Of a DNA stretch of 64,000 nt, positions 9,601-16,832 are shown one piece after another; the first letter of the stretch is position 1, and every line of letters begins with the position of its first letter. The notes beneath the pieces were generated by a model, which did no database searches, was not told where the DNA came from, and was given only the letters and a program-made list of their open reading frames with translations. Origin of the DNA: Catenulispora sp. GP43 (lineage in GTDB: Bacteria > Actinomycetota > Actinomycetes > Streptomycetales > Catenulisporaceae); contig NZ_JBGCCT010000031.1 of NCBI RefSeq assembly GCF_041260665.1, positions 1-64,000 on the forward strand. The letters run 5' to 3'. The translations under genes and the position numbers were made by a program.

Positions 9601-10604
9601 CCCAGGACGAACACGTGCCCCGCGGTGCCGTCCAGGCGCAGTCGGCTCGGCGCGCCGTGCCCGAGCACGGTCGGGGAACCGCCGGACCAGCGCTTGATCT
9701 GGTAGTCGGAGGACGAGACCGGAACCTCGTAGGCCAGACCGCCGCCGGCATCGGGGTACAGGCGCAGCGGCACACCGGCCTCGGTGCTGAGTGTGTGGCG
9801 CGCGCCCTTGGCGTCCAGGGCGACGACCTGGTCGCCGGCCACGGCAGCGATGCCGGTGCCGGTGCCGCTGGTGCCAGTGCCGCCGCTGCCGCTGCTGGTG
9901 CCGGCGCTGGTGCTGGTGCTGGTGCTAATACCGAGCGGGACCGCCGAGGTCAGCTGCCCGGGCTGCGCCTGCCGCTCGACGATCGCGCCGGTGGCCGCGT
10001 CGACCAGCTCCAGGTGCGTGGTCGCGCCCGCGGAGGTGGTCTGCAGGTCGGAGACCACGAAGGTGTCGCCGGTTCCGCAGCCGGGGTCGTAGTAGGCCAG
10101 CGAGGCGTGCAGGTCCAGCTTGCGCACCGCTCCGCTGCGCAGGTCGACGATGGCGACGAACGCCCCGGCATCGCCGACGTCCCCGTGGTTGGTCAGCTCG
10201 CGCGGGGCGTAGACGACGGCGGCGTAGTTCCCGGATCCGGTGACGCAGTCCTGGCCGATCCACTGGGCCGAGTCGAATCCGGGCTCGGACAGGGTCGCGG
10301 CGGTCCGCCACTGGTACGCCGCGGCCGAGTCGGCGACCAGGACGTTCAGGCCGTCGGCGGTCCCGACCGCGGTCACCGCGCGGTCGGTGGAGGTGCGCCA
10401 GGTGCCGGGCAAGGTGTGGTCGGGGTCTGCGACCCGGGAGGTAGTACTGGAGGCAGGTGCAAGTGCGGCCGGCTGGGCCGCCGCCTGCGCGCTCGGCACG
10501 GCGCCGGCGCCGACGGTCAGCGTCGCCCCGGCGATCGCCACCGCGGTGGCGGCGGAGAGCATCGAGGCTCTTCGAGATCTTCGACTGGTTCTCAAGCGGT
10601 TCAC
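6588..10604 (-). CDS. Giant secreted SGNH hydrolase with transglycosylase-like module
   Basis: The product is about 1338 residues. The GTG at 10604, after ctggagc, gives an Arg-rich TAT-like signal (RLRTSRRSRRASM, then a hydrophobic core ending in SAQA). The ATG at 10694 lacks a ribosome site. Domains in order: a beta-rich region to about residue 440; a lytic-transglycosylase-like domain about 460-700, with LLGVLAQESN (candidate catalytic Glu near 540) and CGYGVGQVTTGM; a golvesin-C-like beta-sandwich about 935-1030; and an SGNH hydrolase domain from about 1040 to the end. The last carries the nucleophile block MGDSYTSGE, the GGND block and the SFHPMAPGHA His/Asp block. It is expected to act on cell-wall or extracellular glycan esters. 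Confidence 0.85.
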   Translation of the reverse strand: MNRLRTSRRSRRASMLSAATAVAIAGATLTVGAGAVPSAQAAAQPAALAPASSTTSRVADPDHTLPGTWRTSTDRAVTAVGTADGLNVLVADSAAAYQWRTAATLSEPGFDSAQWIGQDCVTGSGNYAAVVYAPRELTNHGDVGDAGAFVAIVDLRSGAVRKLDLHASLAYYDPGCGTGDTFVVSDLQTTSAGATTHLELVDAATGAIVERQAQPGQLTSAVPLGISTSTSTSAGTSSGSGGTGTSGTGTGIAAVAGDQVVALDAKGARHTLSTEAGVPLRLYPDAGGGLAYEVPVSSSDYQIKRWSGGSPTVLGHGAPSRLRLDGTAGHVFVLGPDAAAVATERAGAGWSRLADAGVEAEPSTTGQLVVTGSASRTATQPGLSSAAGRAPDGQIEIQSVVSANSHVVSFTVAPHALQPSQGSAPSPILSAIGGAAKPAATKAAVTNVSAATNPATETVDPDRACSVARNDPTIETYQATAAQVEWAADLAVQGRLTQSRPPNWEGSGMKVSWTPQGMFPLQKLSGGGTVPVQVLLGVLAQESNTLQASPHAVDAVDGNFNQGGFYGYSFTDSSGTTQPAGSSWTSADCGYGVGQVTTGMAMSTPAGTPVADGDIAGYTTAEQQQAIATDYASNIAASLNMLIDSWNQLKAAGILANTADPQYVENWYLAVWAYNTGVEPDAKHGDTTGCTPSPTCTDGQGDWGLGWFNNPANPRYPSDRGIFSNSAADTKVPNHWPYQELVMGWAYSPVPRYDYAKGVWGPAYLAAYNAHSVAPLYAPSMEFCSTAGDKCTPDAAADVNGKANTAGLCQAPNGYCWWHSAATWAQNCAQQCGTAQYEYGTSSAVPTGTDIYPPDCSTSALPSNAVIVDDTTVASPVGQCTQTWKDQGSFGVDFTYLPVPGCVSPCVDYPGKIDFHQVGVGFGGHLWFTHTGDTTEVTGTWTPPSTTTGWTRIKVHVPSNGGNTEEADYQINLGNGQTRHRIISQHWNQNTWVDLGSFDLSAGASVSLSNSSPTLQAQGVNQDGGDISFDAVAFIPTVASTVRYVAMGDSYTSGESISPYEADSAQDGDGCHRSPQAYPYQVVMPGQSKSIEATAAANGGDDFAFIACSGAETTAVTQQAVGNPDNWNADWNSSYFQWGEPLQIDDNGFLDQDTTLVTLSIGGNDARFSDVVEGCTLSTTNDCVSPTYYLTHDGTVDPQPLTTYEPKIISALQSHLQEVYTAVHQAAPKARIVVVGYPHLFPANSRGCQNISPAATAWLNQMSDALATSVSTAVTATKQANAGLNISFMDVRSTFASNEVCSPTPWINGIVAGYLASSFHPMAPGHAAEAAQLNALLK

Positions 10605-10740
10605 CAGGATGCTCCAGGTACCTTGATAGGAGGGGGTATGCAGAGCTGAGCGCGCATGCGCGACTATGGCGGCGCGGGATAACACGGAGCTCATACCGGC
10701 CTAACAAGGCGGCCTGACGTCGGAGGACTTCGCGCACACG

Positions 10741-10781
10741 AGATCGCGGCCCGCCACCGAGGTGGTGGCGGGCCGCGATCT
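10741..10781. terminator. Strong hairpin terminator
   Basis: A perfect 18-bp stem (10741-10758 with 10764-10781) encloses the five-base loop gaggt. It begins 20 bases beyond the stop of the repeat-protein gene on the minus strand. There is no clear T-run, as is usual for high-GC actinomycete terminators. Confidence 0.8.
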
Positions 10782-10800
10782 GCTTGTCAGAGCTCGGGCT

Positions 10801-11967
10801 TCACCCGTCGGTGCTGAGGAACGCCTGCGTGTTGCCCAAGGCGAACAGCGTGGCGGCCGGCGCCGCGGACAGCTCCGTCACCACCCCGCTCACGCTCGGC
10901 ACGGCGACGTAGCTCCACGCCGTCCCGTCCCAGTGCTGGAACGCCGGGACGGCGGTGCCGGGCTGGAACCCCAGGGCCCAGGCGTCGGTCGGCGACAGCG
11001 CCGCGACGCTGGACAGGCCCTGCGGCGTGGTGGTGCCGGCCGGTGCCGGAACCAGGCTCCACGCGGTGCCGTCCCAGTGCTCGACCAGCTGGTTGTGCGG
11101 CGCGTGCCGGCCGAAGCCGGTGGTGCCGCCGACGGCCCAGACGTCGTGTGCCGAGGTGGCCGCGAGGGAGTCGACGGCGACGGTGTTGACGTCCTGGCCG
11201 TTGAGCACGGCCAGCGGCGGGGTCGGGACCACGCTCCAGGCCGAGCCGTTCCAGTGCTCGATGACGGCGGTCTGCACGCCGGAGTTGGACGCGGCCCACA
11301 CGTCGGAGGCGGAGTTCGCGACGACGGCGTTGCAGGAGGGGATGCTGTGCTGGATCCCGTTGGAGGTGTAGGAGTCGGGGTTGGGCACGATGCTCCAGGC
11401 CGTGCCGTTGAAGTGCTCGATCAGGCCCACGAAGCCGCCGGCGGCGGAGTCGAAGTGCTCGCCGACCGCCCAGACGTCGGTGGCGGACACCGCGACGACC
11501 GCGTTCAGGGTCTCGGAGCTGCTGGTGGCCGAGGTTCCGCCGGGCACCCGGGTCCAGCGGGTGCCGTTCCACTGCTCGAGCAGCGCCGTGGTGGTGCCGG
11601 TGCTGGTCTGGCTGTAGCCGACCGCCCAGGCGTCGGTCGGCGAGACGTTCGCGACGCCGTTCAGGACGTCGGCGTTTCCGGTCGGGCTGGGCGTCGGCGT
11701 GACCTGCCACGTGCTGCCGTTCCAGTGCTCGGCCAGCGTGGCGATGACCGTGTTCGCGTTGAGGTAGTCCACGCCGACGGCCCAGGCGTCAGAGGCGGAT
11801 CTCGCCGATACCGCCATCAGGTTCACAGTGCCGGTGGTCACCGGCGGTATCGCGGTGAACGTCGTGTCCGCTCCTGCCGCCTGCGCCGTCGCGGGGCTCC
11901 ACGCCAGCACCGCGGCGATGCCGAACCCTGCGACGGACGCCGCTAGGGCACCAAGCCTTCTCATCAC
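10801..11967 (-). CDS. Secreted repeat protein, probable beta-propeller
   Basis: This 388-residue protein has a signal peptide (MMRR, then a hydrophobic core ending in AQAAG, about 31 residues). Six to seven repeats of about 45-55 residues follow. Each reads roughly S-A/P-T-D-x-W-A-V-G, then I/LEHWNGTAWS-x-VPxP. The alternation of short hydrophobic strands with W-x-V-G turns suggests blades of a propeller, similar to secreted actinomycete proteins of unknown function. No catalytic motif is visible. A strong hairpin lies just beyond the stop. It belongs to the 5.6-12 kb run of exported proteins but is separated from the SGNH gene by a terminator, so it is its own transcript. Confidence 0.75.
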   Translation of the reverse strand: MMRRLGALAASVAGFGIAAVLAWSPATAQAAGADTTFTAIPPVTTGTVNLMAVSARSASDAWAVGVDYLNANTVIATLAEHWNGSTWQVTPTPSPTGNADVLNGVANVSPTDAWAVGYSQTSTGTTTALLEQWNGTRWTRVPGGTSATSSSETLNAVVAVSATDVWAVGEHFDSAAGGFVGLIEHFNGTAWSIVPNPDSYTSNGIQHSIPSCNAVVANSASDVWAASNSGVQTAVIEHWNGSAWSVVPTPPLAVLNGQDVNTVAVDSLAATSAHDVWAVGGTTGFGRHAPHNQLVEHWDGTAWSLVPAPAGTTTPQGLSSVAALSPTDAWALGFQPGTAVPAFQHWDGTAWSYVAVPSVSGVVTELSAAPAATLFALGNTQAFLSTDG

Positions 11968-12067
11968 GGGCGATCCTCCGATCGATCAGATGCCTCCTGC
12001 GCCGTCCCACGCGGACGGCGCCCCGGCGCATCCGACACGCTGCGGCGGCGGACCCGGTTCGGCGTGA

Positions 12068-12553
12068 TCAGGCCGGCGGACGGCTTTGGCGGGAAAGCAT
12101 GGTTCGCAGCGCTTCCACGACGAGCTTGTGGTCCTCGACCTGCGGCAGCCCGGAGACGGTGACGGTCCCGATGACGCCGGCGCCGGCCACGGTGACGGGG
12201 AAGGCGCCGCCGTGCGCGGCAAAGGTGTCGCGTGGCAGGCCGGAGGACTCCTCGAAGGTGGTCCCCCGGTCGCGGTGGCGCTGGCCGACCAGCAGCGAGC
12301 TGTGGCCGAAGCGGCGCACGACGTTGTTCTTGCGCTCCACCCAGGAGTCGTTGTCCGGGCTGGTCCCGGGCCGGGCGTGGTGGAACAGCTGCTGGTCGCC
12401 CCGGCGGATGTCGACGGCGACCGGCAGGCCGCGCTCGCGGGCCAGCTCGACCAGCAGCGAGCCCAGGGTCCAGGCGTCGTCGTGGGTGAAGGCGCCGAAG
12501 ACCAGCTCTTCTTCTTGGGCGAGCAGTTCCTCGCTCGTGATGGGTTCGCTCAC
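12068..12553 (-). CDS. UPF0303 / heme-degrading-domain family protein
   Basis: The 161-residue product aligns by motif with the GlcG/HbpS-like UPF0303 family. It has an N-terminal helix with many Glu residues, then FTHDDAWTLGSLLVELA, then FHHARPGTSPDN and a C-terminal GGAFPVTVAGAGVIGTVTVSGLP in two parts (about 114-139). Family members bind heme or small ligands and are annotated as heme-degrading-domain proteins; no specific reaction is proven. The protein is cytoplasmic because it lacks a signal. It lies 32 bases beyond the start of the next minus-strand region and just downstream of the sensor kinase gene, possibly in the same transcript. Confidence 0.82.
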   Translation of the reverse strand: MSEPITSEELLAQEEELVFGAFTHDDAWTLGSLLVELARERGLPVAVDIRRGDQQLFHHARPGTSPDNDSWVERKNNVVRRFGHSSLLVGQRHRDRGTTFEESSGLPRDTFAAHGGAFPVTVAGAGVIGTVTVSGLPQVEDHKLVVEALRTMLSRQSRPPA

Positions 12554-12585
12554 GGGCCGAGTTAATCAACACTGTTGAGAAACAG

Positions 12586-14070
12586 TCAACCCGCGACGGG
12601 CTCCTCCAGCCGGGCCGGGCTGCCGGGCAGCCAGACGCTGAGCAGCGCGCCGCCGCCGGGCGCCCGGGCCGCGGCGACCCGGCCGCCGTGGTTGGTGGCG
12701 ATGTGCTGCACGATGGCCAGGCCCAGTCCCGAGCCCGGCGTGGACCGGGCCTCCGGCGAGCGGTAGAAGCGTTCGAAGACGTGGGTGAGGTCTTCCTCGG
12801 CGATGCCCGGGCCCTGGTCGGCGACCTGGATCTGGCCGTCGGCCAGGGTCACGGTGACGATGCCGGCCTCCGGGGAGAACTTCGTCGCGTTGTCGAGCAG
12901 GTTGGTCACCAGGCGTTCCAGCCCGGCGGCGTCGCCTCGCAGATACCAGTGCTCCAGGCGCAGGTCGTAGGTGAGTCTGGGTGCGCGGCGCTGCACGCGC
13001 TCGGCGGCACGCTCGACCACGTTCAGCAGGTCCACCTGCTCGACCGTCTGCGAGGGGTGCTCGTCGCGGGAGAGCTCGACGAGGTCCGCGATGAGCATCG
13101 AGAGCTCGTCCATCTGCGCCCGCACGTCGTTCATCAGGGCCACCCGTTCCTCGGCGGGCAGGCGGCTGTCATCGGATCCGGCCGAGACCTGGGCGAGCAG
13201 GTCGAGGTTGGTGCGGATGGAGGTCAGCGGGGTGCGCAGTTCGTGTCCGGCGTCGGCGACGAGGCGCTTCTGGTGCTCCCGCGAGCGCGCGAGCGCCTCG
13301 AGCATGGCGTTGAAGGCGCGGGTCAGCTGCGCGATCTCGTCGTCGCCGGTGACCGGCAGGTGCGCGAGGTCGCCGGTGCGGGCTATGTACTCGGTCGCGT
13401 GCGACAGCCTGGCGATCGGCCGCAGCGCGGCGCGCCCGATCGCCAGGCCGGCGAGGGCGGCCAGGGCGATGCCGAGCAGGCCGACCACGATCGAGATCGT
13501 GGCGATCGTGTTCAGGGCCGACTCGGTCTGGGCCAGCGGGAGGGAGAAGACGAGCGCCGAGGGCCCGGTGCCGTCCTGGGAGCCGTCGTCGTAGATGTTG
13601 GGGATGGCGTAGACGCGGTAGTCCACACCGTTGTAGTCCAGGGTCCGCAGCGAGGCGCCGCTCTGCTGGGCGGCCACGGCGATCTCGGGGGCGCCGAAGG
13701 GGGCCCACACCTGGTAGGTGGCCAGGATCTGCCCCGGTTGGTCCTGCGGTCCCATGCGCTGGAGCTCGAGGTTCTGCGGACGGTGCGCGGTCCCGTCGGC
13801 GTAGACCAGGGTCTCCTGGTAGCCGGAACTGGCCAGCAGGGTCCTGGCCTGGTCCAGATAGGCCGGCGTGAACATCTCCAGCGGCCCGGCGGTGAAGACG
13901 GTCGCGCGCTGCTCCAGCTGGCGATCCATCCGGTTCATGATCGTCTTGCTGATCGCCAGATAGCTGACCAGCGCCCCGAGGGCCACCGACAGCCCCACCG
14001 CCGCCACGACCAGAAGGGTGATCCGGGATCTGAACGAGCGCCGAGCGAGCCAACCGCCATGCCTGTGCAT
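12586..14070 (-). CDS. Orphan membrane sensor histidine kinase
   Basis: The 494-residue kinase has one membrane helix at about 17-40, an extracytoplasmic sensor of about 145 residues, a second helix at about 188-212, and a HAMP linker to about 262. A HisKA domain follows with the phospho-acceptor His276 in GHELRTPL, then an HATPase_c domain with DNATKFSP (N box), DQGPGIA (G1), FERFYRS (F) and GSGLGLAI (G2). All key residues are present, so it should be active. It resembles MprB/TcrY-type kinases, whose response regulators are normally encoded just upstream. None is present on either side here; the next gene upstream is a divergent Rv2629-like gene. Confidence 0.92.
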   Translation of the reverse strand: MHRHGGWLARRSFRSRITLLVVAAVGLSVALGALVSYLAISKTIMNRMDRQLEQRATVFTAGPLEMFTPAYLDQARTLLASSGYQETLVYADGTAHRPQNLELQRMGPQDQPGQILATYQVWAPFGAPEIAVAAQQSGASLRTLDYNGVDYRVYAIPNIYDDGSQDGTGPSALVFSLPLAQTESALNTIATISIVVGLLGIALAALAGLAIGRAALRPIARLSHATEYIARTGDLAHLPVTGDDEIAQLTRAFNAMLEALARSREHQKRLVADAGHELRTPLTSIRTNLDLLAQVSAGSDDSRLPAEERVALMNDVRAQMDELSMLIADLVELSRDEHPSQTVEQVDLLNVVERAAERVQRRAPRLTYDLRLEHWYLRGDAAGLERLVTNLLDNATKFSPEAGIVTVTLADGQIQVADQGPGIAEEDLTHVFERFYRSPEARSTPGSGLGLAIVQHIATNHGGRVAAARAPGGGALLSVWLPGSPARLEEPVAG

Positions 14071-14174
14071 GCGCAGATCTTGGGGCTCCGCGCTGAGAGA
14101 GGGCTGAGATCGGGCCGAAAGGAGGGTGAGGAGTACGGGGTTTGACTTCGCGCGAGTCGGCTAAAGGGCTCCTC

Positions 14175-15329
14175 ATGCCCGACACGATCACCGACAATCC
14201 CCTCGTCCACGACCTCTACCACCTCCCGGCCCCGGTTCTGACGGCCTATCTGAACCCGCCGTCCTCCAGGCCCGGCGTCGACGACACGGATCTGCGGCTG
14301 CGGTCGCTGGTGGCGGACCTGCGCTCGGCCGGCGCGTCGTCCGACGCCCTGGAGGCGCTGGCCAGCGTGCTCGGGACGCTGGAGCCCGGCCGGCCGCCGG
14401 CTGCGGCCTTCGTCGGCACCGACGGACAGACCCGCATGTTCCCGCTGCCCGGGGCCGAGGTCGGCGACCAGGCGTACTGCGCGGCGGTGCCGCGGGTGCT
14501 GCCGATGCTGGCCTGGCGGCAGCTGCATCCGGCGTTCGCGACCGTCATGCTCGACCGGGCAGGGGCCGAGCTCGTGGTGCAGCCGGCCGGGGGCGCGAGG
14601 GCGCTGCGGGCCGAGGTCGCCGGGCCCGACAACGTGATCGGGCGCGACGCCCCGGGCGGGGCGTCGCGGTCGCGGTACCAGAACCGTGCCGAGAGCTCCT
14701 GGCAGCACAACGCGGGACGGGCCGCCGAGGTCGTCGCCGACGCGCTGGCCGCCGCGGAGGCCGACCTGCTGATCGTCGGCGGCGATGTCCGGGCCGAACA
14801 GTACTTCCTGGACCGGTTGCCGGCGCGGTTGCGCTCCGAGGTCACGATCAAGACCATCCCCGGCGGCCGAAGTCGCGACGGGTCCCGGCACCGTCGCGGG
14901 GACGAGGTCGAGGCGGTGGTGCAGGAGTACGTGGACGAAGAGGCCCTGCGCACGCTCAGCCGCGTCCAGGACCGCTCCGGCCCCGGCGGCCTGGGCGTGC
15001 AGGGCCCGGCCGCGACGATCCACGCGCTGGCCCGGGCGCAGGTCGAGGTGCTGCTGCTGGCGCAGGCCGGGCTCGGGCAGGGATCCATGGCCGAGGCCGG
15101 AGCGGGGGCTGATCCGGGCACCGCGTGGTTCGGCCCGCGGCCCACCGACATCTCCGAACACCGCACCGGCGTCCTCGTCCCGGGCGGGAAGCCCAGCCAT
15201 GCACGCCTGGACGAGGTGTTGGCCCGCGCGGCGGTCCTCACCGACGCCGACATCCGCATCCTGCCTCCGGGGCTGCCCGAGGCGCCGCCGCACGGGGTCG
15301 GCGCGCTGTGCCGGTTCGCGGTGTCCTGA
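14175..15329 (+). CDS. Rv2629/baeRF-type (Vms1/Ankzf1-like) protein
   Basis: The 384-residue product matches the bacterial archaeo-eukaryotic release-factor (baeRF) family that includes Rv2629 of Mycobacterium tuberculosis. Evidence includes an N-terminal VLTAYLNPPS strand, the RYQNRAESSWQHNAGRAAE segment, a LLIVGGDVRAEQYFLDRLP strand-helix and a C-terminal Rossmann-like part. Eukaryotic relatives (Vms1/ANKZF1) cleave peptidyl-tRNA on stalled ribosomes, so a ribosome-rescue or stress role is plausible but inferred. The ATG at 14175 follows aaaggg; an upstream in-frame ATG at 14142 has no ribosome site. The gene diverges from the sensor kinase. Rv2629 belongs to the DosR regulon; no DosR site was identified here. 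Confidence 0.78.
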   Translation: MPDTITDNPLVHDLYHLPAPVLTAYLNPPSSRPGVDDTDLRLRSLVADLRSAGASSDALEALASVLGTLEPGRPPAAAFVGTDGQTRMFPLPGAEVGDQAYCAAVPRVLPMLAWRQLHPAFATVMLDRAGAELVVQPAGGARALRAEVAGPDNVIGRDAPGGASRSRYQNRAESSWQHNAGRAAEVVADALAAAEADLLIVGGDVRAEQYFLDRLPARLRSEVTIKTIPGGRSRDGSRHRRGDEVEAVVQEYVDEEALRTLSRVQDRSGPGGLGVQGPAATIHALARAQVEVLLLAQAGLGQGSMAEAGAGADPGTAWFGPRPTDISEHRTGVLVPGGKPSHARLDEVLARAAVLTDADIRILPPGLPEAPPHGVGALCRFAVS

Positions 15330-15380
15330 CAGTCAGTGTCTTGACAGTCGGCGTCTTGACAGTCGGTGTCCTGACAGTCA
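15321..15380. repeat. Four 15-bp tandem repeats
   Basis: Four consecutive 15-base units of the form gtgtcytgacagtcr run from 15321 to 15380. They start inside the last codons of the Rv2629-like gene and continue into the intergenic space. Two units contain ttgaca, which matches a -35 box, but no -10 box follows. Confidence 0.85.
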
Positions 15381-15382
15381 GG

Positions 15383-15428
15383 GCCCGTTGCTCACACGGC
15401 GGCTGCGGCCCGTTGCTCACACGGCGGC
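15383..15428. repeat. 25-bp tandem duplication over the GH57 gene end
   Basis: The word gcccgttgctcacacggcgg occurs at 15383 and again at 15408. The second copy includes the stop codon of the GH57 gene on the minus strand, so the end of that gene is duplicated in tandem. Confidence 0.75.
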
Positions 15429-16814
15429 GGCCTCCAGGGCCCGGCGTGCCAGCTCGGCGCCGTAGTCGGTCCACTCCCCCTGGCCCCAGTACCGGTAGCA
15501 GCTGGTCTGGCTGGCCAGCAGGTGGAACAGCGCGCGCCGGTAGCGGGGGTCGTCCGTGGGCACATCCTGGGCGAGCATCCGCGCGTGGAACTCGGCGCTG
15601 GCGCGCTCCATGGGGATCAGGACGTTGTCGTAGCCGCGGACCCAGGAGACGTCGGCGGTCCAGCTACCGCCGTCCATGCTGGCTTCGCGTTGCAGGGGCC
15701 GTATCGCCGGCAGCGCGTCGGGGGCGATCCCGAGGGCGTGCAGGGCCTGTAGATACTCGGTCACGTTGACGGGCCGCACGGTGGTTCCCGAGCTCTCGCG
15801 CATCACTTCCAGGTACTTGTCCGGGAACTCGTTCATCATCACGCCGCCGTTCTCGCCATCGGCGATCTGGGTGACCAGCGGCGGTACGGTCTGGCCTGCC
15901 AGTGTGCGGCGGGACAGGGACTTCGCCTCGTAGTAGGGCTGCATCTGGCCGACGAGTTTGGTGTCGCTGCCCTGCGTCTTGACGATCGCGGTGATGGAGG
16001 CGCTCTGGCCCCGGGAGTTGGTGCACACAAGCCGGCGCGGGATGTAGGGATCCGACAGTTCGCTCCCGTCGAGCTCCTCGACGGTGTGTTCCTGGACGAG
16101 CACCCATTCGTAGCCGCAGTCCAGAAGGGTTCGCACGAATTCGTAGGCGACGTCGGGGTGGTTCGGGAGGGCCATCTCGGGCGGGGAGAACCCACGGACC
16201 CGGGACAGCGCCTCGAGTCCGAACAGGCCTGCGAAGTGGTGCTGCCAGGCCTGGACGTGCAGCCGGAAGTCCTGGACCGGGGTGGACGGGGCCACCGCGT
16301 GGCCCCAGGTGGTGCCGAGCCATTCGACGGCCTCGCGGGCCTGCGGGTCGGTGGCCAGGTAGCGGAGGTCGTCGAGCACGTCGTCCAGGTGCATCTGGCG
16401 CAGTCCGTGCAGCAGGGTGCCGGAGTAATCGAGCATCACCCGCGGCCGGCGACCCTCGTCGAGCAACTGCCGGACGAACTCCGCCATCCGGCGGTAGCAC
16501 CAGGCGAAGGTCGGGGCGTTGTGGTTGTCGCCGATGTCCTGATGGTCGGTCATCCAGGCCAGGTTGCCGATGAGGGGGGCCTCGGTGAGCGGGCCGTCGG
16601 CGGGGCGCAGCGGTTGGTGCATGTGCAGGGCGACGGCGAACGCGGCGTCGATGTGCTCGAGGTCCGGCGGGTCGGCGAACCCCAGTCGGGGCCGGGCCTC
16701 GGCGCGGATTCGGCGGATCAGGTCCTCGCTGCCGCTCAGGTTCGGGAGTCCGTCGACGTACTCGGGGATGGCGTCGGGCTCGCGGGGTCCGACGTAACTC
16801 GGGACTTCGTTCAT
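15417..16814 (-). CDS. GH57-family glycoside hydrolase (alpha-glucan)
   Basis: The 465-residue protein carries the GH57 N-terminal motif ALHMHQPLRP (about 61-70), the substrate-side TWGHAVAPSTPVQDF, and the FSPPEMALP and IADGENGGVMMNEFPDKY blocks that hold the acidic residues of the (beta/alpha)7 barrel. GH57 enzymes include amylopullulanases, 4-alpha-glucanotransferases and branching enzymes, acting with retention on alpha-glucans. The exact activity cannot be fixed. The start follows cggagg. Only 18 bases separate it from the GT5 gene upstream, so the two form a glucan-building and glucan-trimming operon. It has no signal peptide and is cytoplasmic. Confidence 0.85.
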   Translation of the reverse strand: MNEVPSYVGPREPDAIPEYVDGLPNLSGSEDLIRRIRAEARPRLGFADPPDLEHIDAAFAVALHMHQPLRPADGPLTEAPLIGNLAWMTDHQDIGDNHNAPTFAWCYRRMAEFVRQLLDEGRRPRVMLDYSGTLLHGLRQMHLDDVLDDLRYLATDPQAREAVEWLGTTWGHAVAPSTPVQDFRLHVQAWQHHFAGLFGLEALSRVRGFSPPEMALPNHPDVAYEFVRTLLDCGYEWVLVQEHTVEELDGSELSDPYIPRRLVCTNSRGQSASITAIVKTQGSDTKLVGQMQPYYEAKSLSRRTLAGQTVPPLVTQIADGENGGVMMNEFPDKYLEVMRESSGTTVRPVNVTEYLQALHALGIAPDALPAIRPLQREASMDGGSWTADVSWVRGYDNVLIPMERASAEFHARMLAQDVPTDDPRYRRALFHLLASQTSCYRYWGQGEWTDYGAELARRALEAAAV

Positions 16815-16832
16815 GCGCGGGCCTCCGTCGGC

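Noticed and set aside
8148-10649. Long plus-strand frame of 833 codons
   Set aside because: It lies opposite the SGNH hydrolase gene and reflects GC-rich third positions; the composition is Gly/Arg/Val-rich without domains.
15336-15356. Promoter from ttgaca in the 15-bp repeats
   Set aside because: No -10 box follows at 16-18 bases, and both flanking genes are convergent.
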